Shown here one piece after another: positions 27,362 through 38,327 of a stretch of DNA of 64,000 nucleotides (position 1 is its first letter; each line of letters starts with the position of its first letter). The position numbers were made by a program, and so were the translations under genes. The notes beneath the pieces are model-generated. The model was given only the letters and a program-made list of their open reading frames with translations. It was not told the DNA's origin and did no database searches. The DNA comes from Methylobacter luteus IMV-B-3098. GTDB taxonomy: Bacteria > Pseudomonadota > Gammaproteobacteria > Methylococcales > Methylomonadaceae. The DNA lies in the NCBI RefSeq assembly GCF_000427625.1, contig NZ_ATYJ01000014.1, forward strand, positions 62,001 through 126,000, read 5' to 3'.

Positions 27362-28867
27362 TCACCTCCCTCCGTGATGGCTATGTTCACCAGCAGGTGG
27401 CGGTTCAGCCGGAGCGGGACCTTGGGTTTCTGGGCCGGCGGGTTTAAAGGCGCTTAAAGCCGCCTTCAAATTGCTCTCGGAATCAATCAGGAAGTTGGCG
27501 CTAACGACCACGCGTTCCTGCTCGCTCAGACCTTCCACTATCTCGATCTGGTCTTCGCCACGCAGCCCTATCTGGACCGGACGCGGTTCGAAGCGACCTT
27601 CGCCTCGATCGACCAGCACCAGTGCGCGTCGCCCGCTTTCCAATATCGCCGATCTTGGCACCGCCAGCGCTCGGTGCGTCTGCGTGGCGATTTCCAGCTG
27701 GGCATACATCATCGGCTTGAACAGGTGGTCGGGATTGGCCAGTTCAATACGGATCTTGGCAGTGCGAGTTGCAGGGTTCAGCGTAGGATAGATGAAGCCC
27801 ACCTTGCCTTTAAACGTGCGGCCGGGATAGGCATCAAACGTCACTCGAGCGGACTGTCCGAGCTTGATCAAGCCGATGTCTTGTTCATAGACTTCAGCCA
27901 TAATCCAGACTTGAGACAGGTCGGCAATCTTGAACAGTGTTTCGCCTGTCATCACCCGGGCGCCGGCCACGGCCGATTTTTCCAGGACAACGCCGGAGGC
28001 CGGCGAACGAACGATCACGGCATGAGTAACCGTGCCCTGTTGTTGCAGACGATCCAGTTCAGAAGCGGAGATCCCCCAATTGCGCAGGCGCTCCAAGCTG
28101 CTGTCGGTCAGGCTTTTCATGCCGGATTGCAGCCAGGGCTCGCCATTGCCGAGCGCCGCTTGACCGCTCTTGGCCTCCAGATATTCGTGCTGGGCAGAAA
28201 TCAGGTCCGGGCTGTACAGTGAGAACAGGGGCTGACCACGCGTCACCGATTGCCCCGTGGCGTTCACGTAGAGCTTTTCGATAAAGCCATCAAAACGGAG
28301 GGTCACGTCATAGCGCCGCCGCTCATCGGCTTCGACACTGCCGACGCTGCGAACCGGGTACGCGATTTCAGTGTATTCGACCGGTGCTGTTTTGACGCCG
28401 AGTCGCTGGATCTTTTCGGTACTGATGCTCAGCACTTGAGCTTCGTTTCGATGGTCTTCTTCTGCGTAGACGGGGATGTAATCCATGCCCATCGAGTCTT
28501 TCTTTGGGACCGGCGAGGTATCCGGCAGCCCCATCGGATGACGGTAGTAGAGAATTTTGCCTTTCGGCTGCTCAGCGCCGCCTGCAGGCGGTTGAGTTTT
28601 TTCGGCCTTAGGCGCTTCCTCATAGACGGGAACATAATCCATGCCCATGTCATCCTTGGCTGGCACCGGTGAGGTGATGGCCGGATTCATCGGATGGCGG
28701 TAGAAGGCTGGTTTCTTTTCGGTTTGGGCCGGAGTTGCGGTACTTATGTGCTCGGCACTCGGTGCCGTTGTCGCACTCCCTCCCTCCCGGGAGGAAGCCA
28801 GCCAATAACCACCCATTACGCCTAAGCCGGCGGCCGCGAGCGCCGTCCATAGAAGGCTTTTATTCAT
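27362..28867 (-). CDS. cusB: CusB-type periplasmic adaptor with two heavy-metal-binding domains
   Basis: 501 aa from ATG 28867 (upstream GGAAGGAGCCCTT). An N-terminal membrane anchor is followed by two HMBD (YHS-like) copies: YRHPMNPAITSPVPAKDDMG near residue 55 and YYRHPMGLPDTSPVPKKDSM near 105, each with MGMDYxPVY. The usual hairpin, lipoyl and beta-barrel parts follow, with VTHAVIVRSPASGVVLEKS and ANPDHLFKPMMYAQLEI. It links CusA to the outer-membrane factor and hands over metal. The C-terminus ends in HSHHGGR, a likely metal ligand tail. Confidence 0.92.
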   Translation of the reverse strand: MNKSLLWTALAAAGLGVMGGYWLASSREGGSATTAPSAEHISTATPAQTEKKPAFYRHPMNPAITSPVPAKDDMGMDYVPVYEEAPKAEKTQPPAGGAEQPKGKILYYRHPMGLPDTSPVPKKDSMGMDYIPVYAEEDHRNEAQVLSISTEKIQRLGVKTAPVEYTEIAYPVRSVGSVEADERRRYDVTLRFDGFIEKLYVNATGQSVTRGQPLFSLYSPDLISAQHEYLEAKSGQAALGNGEPWLQSGMKSLTDSSLERLRNWGISASELDRLQQQGTVTHAVIVRSPASGVVLEKSAVAGARVMTGETLFKIADLSQVWIMAEVYEQDIGLIKLGQSARVTFDAYPGRTFKGKVGFIYPTLNPATRTAKIRIELANPDHLFKPMMYAQLEIATQTHRALAVPRSAILESGRRALVLVDRGEGRFEPRPVQIGLRGEDQIEIVEGLSEQERVVVSANFLIDSESNLKAALSAFKPAGPETQGPAPAEPPPAGEHSHHGGR

Positions 28868-30165
28868 AAGGGCTCCTTCCCGACCGCCGCCGCTAACTGC
28901 GCCAGGGCCTGGTGCGCCTCGGCCAATGCCTGCCAATACTGAGTCTGGTAATCGAACCAGGCATTTTGGGCCTGGATCACGCTCTGAAAATCCGCCTTGC
29001 CGACCTGGTAGGCGCTCAGCGAGGCGGCGACGTTCTGTTGCGCGAGCGGCAGCATGTCGTTTTTTAACAGCTCAAACTGTTCAACGCTGCCTTGGTAGAG
29101 AGCCAAGGCAGCGTTGATTTCGGTTTGGATTTCCCGGTGCGCTTCATCCAGTGCATATCGCTCCTTGAGCAATTCGCTTTGACGCTGATTGACGGCTTTC
29201 GCCTGCTTGCGGCCGGTGTAAATGGGCAACGTCATGCTTAATTGCACGCTGGCAAAGTCACTGCGGCTCTGGCCATCCGGCGTATTCTGACGAAAGGCAT
29301 AGGCCGTGCCTACCGTGAAATCCGGGTAATAATCCTTTTCTGCCAGTTCCAGCCGGCTTTGGGCCGCATCGATGGCGTTCTTCCGTTCGGCCAGGCGGGG
29401 GCGGGACTTTTCGCTCTGGGCTTGCAGATCCGGAGCAGAGCCAATAGCCGGCAAATGCACATCCACGGCGTCAGGCAAGTGAACAGCTTTGTCCGCTGGA
29501 CGGTTGAGTAAGGCGTTCAAGCGTGCGAGTTCAGCCCTGTGCATGGCGAGGTGTTGTGCCTTTTCCTTGGTGAGTCGGGTCTGCGCCAGCAGCGCTGACA
29601 GCACATCCTGCCGGAGTCCTTTGCCGACCCGGTACTGAGTGTCGGCAATCCTGGCCAGTTGCTTAAGCTGTTGCTCGGTATCGCTGATGATCAGCAATGA
29701 ACGGTGCACGAACATCAGTTGCCACCAGTGAATGTTGACCTCGCGGGCCAGTTGCAGACGCGCTTCCTCCACGGTATGGGCGGCGGCTTCGGCCTCGAAA
29801 GTCGCGGCTTTTTCCCGCAAGGCCAATTTGCCGGGAAACGGTATGGGCTGACTGATGCCCACTTCCAGCATGGTCATATCCTCTTTTTGCAGGTTGAGGC
29901 CGTTGGCCGTAGGCAGATAGAGCGCCCCGAAATTCAGGGTAGGGTCAGGCAAACTGCCTTCTTGCGACGGAATCGCCGCCATCGCCTCGCTGCGGGCCTT
30001 GATCTGGGCCAGGCTGGGATTGTCGGCCAAAGCCATACTGATCGCCTGTTCGAGTGTCAGAATGGGCTCATCGGCTAAGAGCGTGCTTGAAAACAGGGTC
30101 AGCCAGCAGGCTGCCGGCATCCAAGACACACGGCAGGGCCGCCAACGGGATAATAAGGGAGACAT
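28864..30165 (-). CDS. cusC: TolC/CusC-family outer-membrane factor
   Basis: 433 aa from ATG 30165; AAAGGA sits just upstream and overlaps an alternative TTG at 30183. The signal peptide ends near STLLADE. The two repeated OEP halves are visible (LTLEQAISMALADNPSLAQ; later YALDEAHREIQTEINAALAL). It forms the outer-membrane and periplasmic tunnel of the Cus pump. The stop overlaps the cusB start by 4 nt. Confidence 0.9.
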   Translation of the reverse strand: MSPLLSRWRPCRVSWMPAACWLTLFSSTLLADEPILTLEQAISMALADNPSLAQIKARSEAMAAIPSQEGSLPDPTLNFGALYLPTANGLNLQKEDMTMLEVGISQPIPFPGKLALREKAATFEAEAAAHTVEEARLQLAREVNIHWWQLMFVHRSLLIISDTEQQLKQLARIADTQYRVGKGLRQDVLSALLAQTRLTKEKAQHLAMHRAELARLNALLNRPADKAVHLPDAVDVHLPAIGSAPDLQAQSEKSRPRLAERKNAIDAAQSRLELAEKDYYPDFTVGTAYAFRQNTPDGQSRSDFASVQLSMTLPIYTGRKQAKAVNQRQSELLKERYALDEAHREIQTEINAALALYQGSVEQFELLKNDMLPLAQQNVAASLSAYQVGKADFQSVIQAQNAWFDYQTQYWQALAEAHQALAQLAAAVGKEPL

Positions 30166-30260
30166 AAATTTTTCCTTTCTCAATCGAAAAAAAACAGGTT
30201 CCGCCAGACGCGGTAACCCCTTCGCGCGTTAAAGAGCGCAGCTCGGCTTCGAGAGAAAGG

Positions 30261-30692
30261 CTAATTCAGCAGCGTACAGAAACGATAAATCAGCAGAATC
30301 CGTCTGCCGATTGGAGGCGCCGTTGCGCGGGCAATGCGCGGTTGTCGGGGAGCGTAGGGCAGTAAAAATCCGATCAAACCGATCAGGCATAGCGCGAGGA
30401 TCGGCATCTGGGGGTTATCCATCTTGAACTCAAAAGCCGGGTTGGGCGGCGAGTCCAGGCAGGGCTGGAACGAACAGTCTTGATCAGGCATAGCAATATG
30501 CCCAATAGGTTGCGAAGCAACGTGCTCCGATTCCGAACAGCCTGCCGGCATGGCGCCGGCAGACGAGAGAATCCATGGGCTTGGCATGGCACAGGTGGCC
30601 GAAACCAGCATGGCAAGCCAGCTCACCAACAGCACGCACAGCAGGATGTGCAGGCAAAGGCGATGTCTTGGAGAACGCAACGTAGTTAGCAC
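30261..30692 (-). CDS. Unknown Cys/Met-containing membrane protein upstream of cusCBA
   Basis: 143 aa. There is an N-terminal hydrophobic segment (LHILLCVLLVSWLAMLVSATCAM), then a periplasmic stretch with several Cys, Met and His (AGCSESEHVAS, HIAMPDQDCSFQPCLDSPP), then a second helix (MPILALCLIGLIGFLLPYA) and a basic tail. Conserved Cys/Met between two helices, next to a copper pump, suggests periplasmic metal handling, but the family is not recognised. It is 95 nt upstream of cusC in the same direction. Confidence 0.65.
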   Translation of the reverse strand: MLTTLRSPRHRLCLHILLCVLLVSWLAMLVSATCAMPSPWILSSAGAMPAGCSESEHVASQPIGHIAMPDQDCSFQPCLDSPPNPAFEFKMDNPQMPILALCLIGLIGFLLPYAPRQPRIARATAPPIGRRILLIYRFCTLLN

Positions 30693-30821
30693 AAGGGATT
30701 CTGTCCAGTAGGAATTCTTGAGATCGATTCTAACTCACAACGTGTATTACTTGAAGTAGATAAAGCCATTGCCTTATCGAATGCAGCTGACAGAACCCCC
30801 ATCGTTAGCTTATGTGAGATG

Positions 30822-31160
30822 CTACATTTGACGGTGCAGCTTGGCCATTTCCAAGTTTTCTTCGGCCGCTTTTTCATAGGCATTAATCAATCCTCGGCAA
30901 TGCGTTTGAAGATCTAGTGCCTGTTTACCATAGACATAGCCTTTTGCCTCATAGTGGCTAAGAAGCTTTTTATGCTCATCGGCTTTAAGCTGTATTTCTC
31001 TCGCCGCGTCTTCATAGTGCTTTGCCAGCGCTTCATGATCGGCATTGGATGCTGCATTTTCCAGAGCTTGGCTCATGTCCATTGGATGAGAGACCCTTTC
31101 GGTGCATGCAGTGGCTAAGCCTATGGCTAAAAGTAAGGCAATGAGTAACTTCGTTTTCAT
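30822..31160 (-). CDS. Small lipoprotein of unknown function
   Basis: 112 aa with a clear lipobox, IGLATAC (Cys at residue 19). The mature part is helical (ALAKHYEDAAREIQLKADEHKKLLSHYEAKGYVYGKQ...YEKAAEENLEMAKLHR) with a single His-Cys. Similar short lipoproteins often lie beside metal-efflux operons, so a periplasmic accessory role is plausible. First gene of the cus cluster by position. Confidence 0.75.
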   Translation of the reverse strand: MKTKLLIALLLAIGLATACTERVSHPMDMSQALENAASNADHEALAKHYEDAAREIQLKADEHKKLLSHYEAKGYVYGKQALDLQTHCRGLINAYEKAAEENLEMAKLHRQM

Positions 31161-31488
31161 AGATGTTCTCCTAATTTATCAGCTGTGAAAGAAACAATTG
31201 ATTCATCACGTTTTTTATAATTCGTAGAGGCACGAGACCAAGCTCATCAGTGCCACTATGAACTTTTACTTTAAGCACAAACTGAGCCATTATTGAATTC
31301 GGTCGATTAGCTGTTCTTTAGCTTGCAATTGAGGCAAGCTGCACAGTAGTGGTGCATTGGTAAAATTCCATGCACCTAATTAGAGCAAGGGTAAAAATAT
31401 TAATAATTCAACCTCTACAGCCCTTAAGTCATTTAGTGTGGAGATGCACGTCTCCTCTACTCATAGGATTAGTTCCATATTAGGTGGC
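31161..31488. other. Intergenic region with two stem-loops
   Basis: No gene seen. AGCTTGC at 31320-31326 pairs with GCAAGCT at 31334-31340, and GGTGCAT at 31351-31357 pairs with ATGCACC at 31370-31376. GGAGA and TCTCC flank TGCACG near 31440. None is followed by a T-run on the minus strand. They may still mark the end of the long transcript coming from 42 kb, or lie in the leader of the 31160 lipoprotein gene. Confidence 0.4.
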
Positions 31489-34400
31489 TCATAGACGGGT
31501 CCATTTAAGCCGTAACGCATTGGCAATCACCGATACCGAGCTAAAGCTCATCGCTGCCGCCGCAATGATGGGCGACAGCAGCAGGCCAAATGCCGGGTAC
31601 AGCACGCCAGCAGCGATGGGCACGCCCAAGCTGTTATAAATAAAAGCAAAGAAGAGATTCTGGCGGATATTGCGCATGGTGGCCCGACTGAGCCGGATCG
31701 CCCGCACAATGCCGCGTAGATCACCTTTCACCAGCGTTACGCCCGCGCTTTCCATAGCCACATCCGTGCCGGTGCCCATAGCAATACCAACATGCGCCTG
31801 CGCCAAGGCCGGCGCATCGTTGATACCGTCACCGGCCATGGCGACCCTACGGCCTTCAGCTTGCAGTCGCTTGACCATCGCCGCTTTCTGGTCGGGCAGC
31901 ACTTCTGCCTCGATCCGGTCGATACCTAACCGATGCGCTACCGCCTGCGCGGTAATCCGGTTATCCCCGGTCAGCATGACGATATGCACCCCTTCCTTGT
32001 GCAAAGCGGCGATGGCCTCTGACGCGGAATCCTTGATCGGGTCGGCCACCCCCAGAAGGCCCGCTTCCCGGCCATCTACTGCCACCAGCATCACGGTCTG
32101 CCCTTCCTGACGCAGCGTTTCCGCTGTATCAGCCAGACTGCCAATTGGAATGCCCAAGTCGTCCATGAGCATCGCAGTGCCTAGCGCGACCGAATGCCCC
32201 TCCACGTTGCCGGTTACCCCCCGTCCCGTCAGAGACTGAAATTCCTCCACGGTTACCGCTTGGATGCCGCGCTGCTGCGCACCGTTGACGATCGCCGCCG
32301 CCAAGGGATGCTCACTGCCGCGTTCCAAGCTTGAGGCGAGGCGCAATAACGTTTGCTCATCCATCTCTTTCGCCGGCACCACGGAGACTAGCTGCGGCTT
32401 GCCTTCGGTCAACGTGCCGGTCTTGTCCACCACCAAGGTATCGATTTTTTCCAGGACCTCCAGCGCCTCGGCATTTTTGATCAACACACCCGCCAAAGCG
32501 CCTTGTCCGGTGCCCACCATGATGGACATGGGCGTGGCCAGCCCCAATGCACAGGGACAGGCGATAATGAGCACGGCCACGGCGTTGACAAGGCTGTGTG
32601 ACAAGCGTGGCTCAGGCCCCCAGACGGACCAGATGATGAACGTGGCGATCGCGATAGCTATCACCGCCGGCACGAAATAGCCAGAAACCGTATCGGCCAG
32701 TTTCTGAATCGGTGCGCGACTGCGTTGCGCCTCGCCGACCATATGGATAATTTGCGCCAGCAGGGTATCAGATCCTACCCGCTCGGCACGCAGCAGCAGG
32801 GTGCCGGTCCCGTTCACCGTGGCGCCGATGAGCCGGCTACCCGCCATTTTTTCTACGGGGATGGATTCGCCCGTCACCATGGATTCATCAACGGCACTGG
32901 CGCCTTCAATAACAGTCCCGTCCACAGGTACTTTTTCGCCCGGGCGCACCCGCAACACATCACCCGGCTGTACCTGCTCCAGAGGCACATCGCGCTCACT
33001 GCCGTCTTCCTCCACAAGACGGGCTGTCTTCGGCGCAAGCCCCAGCAGCATTTTGATAGCGGCCCCTGTGCGACTACGGGCACGCAGTTCCAGAACTTGT
33101 CCTAACAGCACCAAGGTAGTAATGACAGCAGCCGCTTCAAAATAAACCGGTACCCAGCCCCCCATGCTGCGTAGGCTGGCTGGAAACAGATCGGGCCAGA
33201 CCGTGGCTATTAGACTATAGCCCCAAGCCACGCCAACGCCCAAAGCGATCAGTGTGAACATATTGAGGCTGCGATTGATCAAAGAAGCCCAGCCGCGCAC
33301 GAAAAACGGCCAGCCGCCCCACAGCACCACAGGCGTGGCCAGCGCTAATTGCAGCCATTGCAGCCTGCGCGCATCCAGAAAATCGGGTATGGCGGCCGGA
33401 TACAGGTCATGGCCCATGGCCAGCATGAACAACGGCAGGGTTAAGGCAGCGCTGACCCAAAAGCGTCGCGACATATCCTTGAGCTCGTGGTCTTCGGCTT
33501 CCACTTCGGCTATTCGCGGCTCCAGGGACATGCCGCAAATCGGGCAGTTCCCCGGTTCATTGCGCACAATCTCAGGGTGCATGGGGCAGACATATTGGGT
33601 TCGTGATTCAGGGCTTGGCATGGCCATGGGTTGCAAAGCCATGCCGCATTGGGGACAACTGCCTGGCTGCGACTGACGCACTTCCGGATGCATCGGGCAG
33701 GTGTATACGGGCGCTTGGGTAGTCGATTTAATTTTTATGGCCATTTTCAGGTTCTCCAAAATATTAAACGAAGGGCGGCGTGTCTCTTCCTCGGCGCCAG
33801 TGGCACTGGCCAGGAAATAGTAAGCGATGCGGTGCTGCAGCATTGCTTCCATCTGGTGCGCTTCAATGCAACACATCTCCTGATACAGCGCGGGGGCAAT
33901 CGTTGCAAAAATCCTCACCAGCTGCGGATCGAAGTGACTGCCGCTGTCCCGTTCCAGCATGGCGATGGCATCGGACACCGGCCACGATGCCTTGTAGGGA
34001 CGCCTTGTCGTCAGGGCATCGAAGACATCAGCGATAGCGAATATGCGCGCATTCAGAGGAATGGCTTCACCCTGGATTCCTAGCGGGTAGCCGCTGCCGT
34101 CGTATCGCTCATGGTGAAATTCAACCACATCCCTAGCACCGGCTAACCAACTCGATTGACTCAAAATATCCACACCCAGCGACACGTGGGTTTTCATGAC
34201 CTCGAACTCTTCCGGCGTCAGTTTGCCAGGTTTGAGCAAGATGGGATCACGGATGCCGATCTTGCCGACATCATGCAAAAAGGCGCCGGCGATCAGATCG
34301 TGAATTTTCTCTCGGGAGAGACCGATCGCCTCACCCAGCCGCAGCGCATAAAACGTGACCCGGTAGTTATGACTGTTGGTCGCGGCATCGCGTTCGGCAA

Positions 34401-35115
34401 TCGCGCAACCGAGCACGTTCATCAACTCCAAGTTGCCTTTCAGCAGGTCGCCGGACAGTTTGATCAGCCCTCGATTGAGGGTTAGTACGATCGGATACAT
34501 CAGCAGCGTCGTGAACGTGATGCCGAGGGTAACAAACACCAGCCTGCGTCCCAGGTCTTCCTTGATCGAATCCCGGGTCTTGCGATCGACCTGATAGATA
34601 CCTTCGAAATAACCGGTCAGCAATCCCCGGGCGTCATGTAGTGGCACCAGGATGACTAGCAGCAACTCGCCTCGGACATAATGAAAATCGTGAACAGGCT
34701 CATTCGTCTGTGGAAATCCATGGCGATAGCGGTCGATGTCTTGCTCGGCAAACTCCTGTCCCGGCCGGATGACTTCCAGCCTGAGTTGCTTGTTGCGGTC
34801 ATACAGCTCAACGACCAGGAAATGCTGATTGACCAGTTGCTGCGCCAAGTCCGTCAGGTGTTGATAAGCCGCGGAGTCGAGCCGTTCCAGGTTGTGGGCG
34901 GATGCCCCGCTGAATGCTGCGGATTCCCTGAGTGCGAGGTCATGGACGGACTGCTGGATGCGATCGAGCTCTAGCCACAAGAAGACACCACCGATCGCCA
35001 CGCTGAGGAACAGCCATCCCAGAAACAGCCGGACCAGAATCTTTCGATGGATGAACCGGCTCGTGGCCAGCACGGCTTCCGAATTCGCCCTGTCGACATC
35101 GACCTTTTCCGTCAT
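31489..35115 (-). CDS. HD-GYP phosphodiesterase joined in frame to a copper P1B-type ATPase
   Basis: 1208 codons in one frame. Residues 1-457: membrane helix ~27-50, periplasmic sensor region, helix ~192-215, then an HD-GYP domain with [10 protein letters not shown] (HD at 281-282) and [11 protein letters not shown] (334-344), the c-di-GMP hydrolase signature. Residues 458-1208: two heavy-metal-binding domains, YTCPMHPEV...CPQCGM and YVCPMHPEI...CPICGM, then a CopA-type ATPase with [11 protein letters not shown] (CPC, Cu(I)), DKTGTLTEG (phosphorylation) and [13 protein letters not shown]. At the junction a Met (458, base 33744) has GGAG 9 nt upstream, so a separate 751-aa ATPase may also be made. 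Last gene of the 42-31 kb operon, 13 nt after the RND gene. A sensor-linked copper exporter is an inference. Confidence 0.88.
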   Translation of the reverse strand: MTEKVDVDRANSEAVLATSRFIHRKILVRLFLGWLFLSVAIGGVFLWLELDRIQQSVHDLALRESAAFSGASAHNLERLDSAAYQHLTDLAQQLVNQHFLVVELYDRNKQLRLEVIRPGQEFAEQDIDRYRHGFPQTNEPVHDFHYVRGELLLVILVPLHDARGLLTGYFEGIYQVDRKTRDSIKEDLGRRLVFVTLGITFTTLLMYPIVLTLNRGLIKLSGDLLKGNLELMNVLGCAIAERDAATNSHNYRVTFYALRLGEAIGLSREKIHDLIAGAFLHDVGKIGIRDPILLKPGKLTPEEFEVMKTHVSLGVDILSQSSWLAGARDVVEFHHERYDGSGYPLGIQGEAIPLNARIFAIADVFDALTTRRPYKASWPVSDAIAMLERDSGSHFDPQLVRIFATIAPALYQEMCCIEAHQMEAMLQHRIAYYFLASATGAEEETRRPSFNILENLKMAIKIKSTTQAPVYTCPMHPEVRQSQPGSCPQCGMALQPMAMPSPESRTQYVCPMHPEIVRNEPGNCPICGMSLEPRIAEVEAEDHELKDMSRRFWVSAALTLPLFMLAMGHDLYPAAIPDFLDARRLQWLQLALATPVVLWGGWPFFVRGWASLINRSLNMFTLIALGVGVAWGYSLIATVWPDLFPASLRSMGGWVPVYFEAAAVITTLVLLGQVLELRARSRTGAAIKMLLGLAPKTARLVEEDGSERDVPLEQVQPGDVLRVRPGEKVPVDGTVIEGASAVDESMVTGESIPVEKMAGSRLIGATVNGTGTLLLRAERVGSDTLLAQIIHMVGEAQRSRAPIQKLADTVSGYFVPAVIAIAIATFIIWSVWGPEPRLSHSLVNAVAVLIIACPCALGLATPMSIMVGTGQGALAGVLIKNAEALEVLEKIDTLVVDKTGTLTEGKPQLVSVVPAKEMDEQTLLRLASSLERGSEHPLAAAIVNGAQQRGIQAVTVEEFQSLTGRGVTGNVEGHSVALGTAMLMDDLGIPIGSLADTAETLRQEGQTVMLVAVDGREAGLLGVADPIKDSASEAIAALHKEGVHIVMLTGDNRITAQAVAHRLGIDRIEAEVLPDQKAAMVKRLQAEGRRVAMAGDGINDAPALAQAHVGIAMGTGTDVAMESAGVTLVKGDLRGIVRAIRLSRATMRNIRQNLFFAFIYNSLGVPIAAGVLYPAFGLLLSPIIAAAAMSFSSVSVIANALRLKWTRL
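33732..33760 (-). promoter_or_regulatory. Internal ribosome-binding site and ATG at the HD-GYP/ATPase junction
   Basis: On the minus strand TTTTGGAGAACCTGAAA precedes ATGGCC at 33744. GGAG lies 9 nt upstream of the ATG, a good site. It would allow the ATPase to be translated by itself as a 751-aa protein, which is the normal start of this ATPase type (a short lead, then the first HMBD). Confidence 0.6.
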
Positions 35116-35128
35116 AACTCCGACCCGT

Positions 35129-38100
35129 TCATACCGCCGATTTGCCTGCGACAGACTTGATGTCCCTATGCCAGCGCCAAATCACGTAAATCGCCGGGAT
35201 CACCAGCAGCGTCAGAAGCATGGCCGAACCGATCCCGCCGATCATCGGTGCCGCCAGGCGTTTCATCACGTCGGCTCCGGTGCCGGTCGCCCACATGACC
35301 GGGATGAGTCCCAGGATGTTGGCCAGCCCCGCCATGGCCATGGGGCGGATGCGCTCGACCGCGCCTTGCTGCACGGTTTCCAACAGGTCTGGCAGGGTTT
35401 GAAGCTGCCCCGATTCTTTGCGCCGCCTGCAGGCTTCGTCCAGATAGGCGAGCATCACGGCACTGGTTTCGGCGGCCACTCCTGCCAGTGCAATCAAGCC
35501 CACCCACACGGCAATGCTCATGTTGTAGCCAAGTAAAGTCATGTACCAAAGTCCGCCCACCAGCGAAAGCGGCACACCGAGCATGACCATTAGCGTCTCG
35601 GCCACTGAACGGAAGGTCAAATAGAACAATACAAAAATGATGGCCAGCGTCAGTGGCACGAAAATCTTGAGCCGCGCCTTGACCCGTTCCATGAACTCAT
35701 ATTGGCCGGCCCAGGCGATGGTATAGCCGGCGGGCAGTTCGATTTTGCCCTGCACCACGCGCTTCAAGTCCTCCACGTAGCTGCCCACGTCGCGTCCGGC
35801 CATGTCCACATAGACATAGCCTGACAACATGCCGTCCTCGTCGCGGATCATCGAGGGACCGCTGACCATGCGCAGCTCCGCCAACTGCGCCAGGGGCACT
35901 AGGGCGCCATTGGGTGCGCTCACCGTTAACCGTCCCAGCTTGTCCAGGTCGTCACGCTGTTCGCGCAGGTATCGTAAATTGACCGGATAGCGTTCGCGCC
36001 CCTCGATGGTCGTGGTAAAGCTTTCCCCGCCGATGCCCGATTCGATGATCTTGCTGACGTCCATGACCGTGAAGCCATAGCGGGCGATTTCGTCGCGGTT
36101 GATGATGAAATCCAGGTAGTAGCCGCCGGAAACCCTCTCGGCGTAAACGCTACGGGTACCTGGGACGTCCTTGGCGATCATTTCGATGGCCTTGCCGATG
36201 TCCTCGATCTTTTTCAAGTCCGGCCCGAAAATCTTGATGCCTACCGGAGTGCGCACGCCTGTGGTAAGCATATCCAAACGCGCCTTGATGGGCATGGTCC
36301 AGGCATTGGTCACGCCGGGAAATTGTAAAGCCCGGTCCATCTCTGCGATCAGGTCCTCATAACTCAAGCCTTCACGCCATTGCTCCTTCGGTTTGAGCTC
36401 CACTACGACTTCCATCATGCTGAACGGTGCCGGATCGGTGGATGTGTCGGCGCGCCCGGCTTTACCGAACACGTGATCAACTTCGGGAAAGGACTTCAAC
36501 TTTTGATCCATTTGCTGTAATAGTTTGCTCGCCTCCGTTACCGAAATGCCTGGTAGGGTGGTAGGCATGTAGAGGATAGTGCCTTCGTACAGCGGCGGCA
36601 TGAATTCCGTACCCATGCGCTGGAATGGCACAACCATGCTGGCCATCAGCAAGAGGGCGAGTACCACCATGCTCACCCGAAAGCGCAGCGCCAGGGTCAG
36701 CAGCGGCGCATACATCCGCTGCAAAAACCGAGTGACCGGGTGGCGCTGTTCAGGGATGATGCGCCCACGGATGAGGAGCGGCAGCAGGGCCGGAATCAGC
36801 GTCACGGCCAGTACTGCGCTCATCGCGATAGATAGGTTCTTGGTCAACGCCAGCGGCGTGAACATGCGCCCTTCCTGAGCCTCCAGCGTGAACACCGGCA
36901 TGAAAGCGATGGCGATAACCAGAAGAGAGGAAAAAATCGTGGGTCCTACTTCCTTGGCGGAACCGATGAGCACTTGATTGCGATCGCCAATCCCTCCATT
37001 GTCCTTCCATTCTTCCAGTCTTTTGTGGGCGTTGTCCACCATGATGATGGAGGCATCCACCATGTCGCCTACAGCAACGATGATGCCGCCGATGGACATG
37101 ATGTTCAAGCCGACGCTAAGAAAATACATCGGAATAAAGGCGATCAGGATGGCAAGCGGCAGAGTGATGATGGGAATCAAAGCGGACCGGATGTGGAGCA
37201 GGAAGCCGACGATGAGCACGCTGACGACGATCAGTTCCTCGATCAGGTTTTCATTGGCGGTAGCGACGGACTCCCGGATCAAGTCGCTACGGTCGTAGGC
37301 AGTGACAATCTTGACGCCCTTGGGCATGGATGGCTCGATTTCCTTGAGTTTGGCCTTGACTCGGCCGATTACCTCCATGGCGTCCTCGCCGTAGCGCATG
37401 ATCACCACGCCGCCCACCGCCTCACCCCGGCCATTCAGCTCCGCCACACCGCGTCGCATGTCCGGCCCTAAACTCACCGAGGCCACGTCGCGCAGCAGGA
37501 TTGGCGTGCCCTGGACGTTGACTCCCACAGCGACTTTTTCAATATCGGCAGTGGACTTGATGTAGCCGCGTCCACGGATCATGTACTCGACACCGGAAAA
37601 CTCGACCACCCGCCCCCCCACATCGAGGTTGCTCATGCGCACCTTGTCGATGATCTCGTTCAGGTTAAGCTTGTAAGCCAGCACCTTGGTGGGGTCTAGA
37701 TTGATTTGATACTGGCGAACGAAGCCGCCGACGCTGGCCACTTCGGCCACTCCATCCACGGCGCGCAGCCAGTAGCGCAGATACCAATCTTGAAAAGAGC
37801 GCAACGAGGCTAAATCCTGCTGCCCGGATTCATCCACCAGGGCGTATTGGAACACCCAGCCCACCGCTGTGGCGTCCGGCCCCAATTGCGGCGCCACCCC
37901 TTCCGGCAGTTTGCCGGCCAACTGGTTGAGATATTCCAGCACACGCGAGCGCGCCCAATAGATGTCGGTACCGTCCTTGAACAGGACATAGACATAGGAA
38001 TAGCCGAAATCCGAAAACCCCCGCACGACCGTCACATTGGGTGCGGATAGCAAGGCGGTGATAATGGGATAGGTGATCTGATCTTCCACCAGGTCCGGAG

Positions 38101-38269
38101 AGCGACCCATCCACGGGGTATAAACGATCACCTGGGTGTCGGACAAATCCGGCAGCGCATCGATGGGGGTGTTTTTCATGGCCCACAAACCGCCCGCGGC
38201 CAGGCCAAAGACCAATAGAAAGACGATGAAGCGGTTTTTGGCGCAAAATTCGATGAGTTTTTCTACCAC
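35129..38269 (-). CDS. Second heavy-metal RND pump of CusA type
   Basis: 1046 aa from a GTG start preceded by GAGGT. 12-helix HME pump. The periplasmic motif [21 protein letters not shown] and Met-rich segments place it near the Cu/Ag pumps. The TM4 region reads [19 protein letters not shown], a variant of the CusA VDAAIVMIEN with Asp replacing Glu. It is separated from the first pump (24241) by sequence divergence and by its own adaptor and outer-membrane factor, so it is a paralogue, not a duplicate. It lies between the CDF gene and the HD-GYP/ATPase gene in one operon. Confidence 0.9.
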   Translation of the reverse strand: MVEKLIEFCAKNRFIVFLLVFGLAAGGLWAMKNTPIDALPDLSDTQVIVYTPWMGRSPDLVEDQITYPIITALLSAPNVTVVRGFSDFGYSYVYVLFKDGTDIYWARSRVLEYLNQLAGKLPEGVAPQLGPDATAVGWVFQYALVDESGQQDLASLRSFQDWYLRYWLRAVDGVAEVASVGGFVRQYQINLDPTKVLAYKLNLNEIIDKVRMSNLDVGGRVVEFSGVEYMIRGRGYIKSTADIEKVAVGVNVQGTPILLRDVASVSLGPDMRRGVAELNGRGEAVGGVVIMRYGEDAMEVIGRVKAKLKEIEPSMPKGVKIVTAYDRSDLIRESVATANENLIEELIVVSVLIVGFLLHIRSALIPIITLPLAILIAFIPMYFLSVGLNIMSIGGIIVAVGDMVDASIIMVDNAHKRLEEWKDNGGIGDRNQVLIGSAKEVGPTIFSSLLVIAIAFMPVFTLEAQEGRMFTPLALTKNLSIAMSAVLAVTLIPALLPLLIRGRIIPEQRHPVTRFLQRMYAPLLTLALRFRVSMVVLALLLMASMVVPFQRMGTEFMPPLYEGTILYMPTTLPGISVTEASKLLQQMDQKLKSFPEVDHVFGKAGRADTSTDPAPFSMMEVVVELKPKEQWREGLSYEDLIAEMDRALQFPGVTNAWTMPIKARLDMLTTGVRTPVGIKIFGPDLKKIEDIGKAIEMIAKDVPGTRSVYAERVSGGYYLDFIINRDEIARYGFTVMDVSKIIESGIGGESFTTTIEGRERYPVNLRYLREQRDDLDKLGRLTVSAPNGALVPLAQLAELRMVSGPSMIRDEDGMLSGYVYVDMAGRDVGSYVEDLKRVVQGKIELPAGYTIAWAGQYEFMERVKARLKIFVPLTLAIIFVLFYLTFRSVAETLMVMLGVPLSLVGGLWYMTLLGYNMSIAVWVGLIALAGVAAETSAVMLAYLDEACRRRKESGQLQTLPDLLETVQQGAVERIRPMAMAGLANILGLIPVMWATGTGADVMKRLAAPMIGGIGSAMLLTLLVIPAIYVIWRWHRDIKSVAGKSAV

Positions 38270-38295
38270 TCGGTTACCTCATTATTCCATTCTGA

Positions 38296-38327
38296 ATGGT
38301 TGCAGTACGCTAACGTACTGCAACCAT
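38296..38327 (-). promoter_or_regulatory. Perfect 14-bp stem hairpin spanning the CDF stop codon
   Basis: ATGGTTGCAGTACG and CGTACTGCAACCAT flank a 4-nt loop (CTAA). On the minus strand the arm encodes the last residues of the CDF protein, and the TAG stop falls in the loop. There is no T-run afterwards. It lies just upstream of the RND start and could block RNases or tune expression of the genes behind it. Confidence 0.65.

Noticed and set aside
24293-28653. Many long open frames opposite or shifted against the cusA and cusB genes
   Set aside because: They are by-products of GC-rich coding sequence in the real genes, lack ribosome sites and have Arg/Pro-rich compositions.
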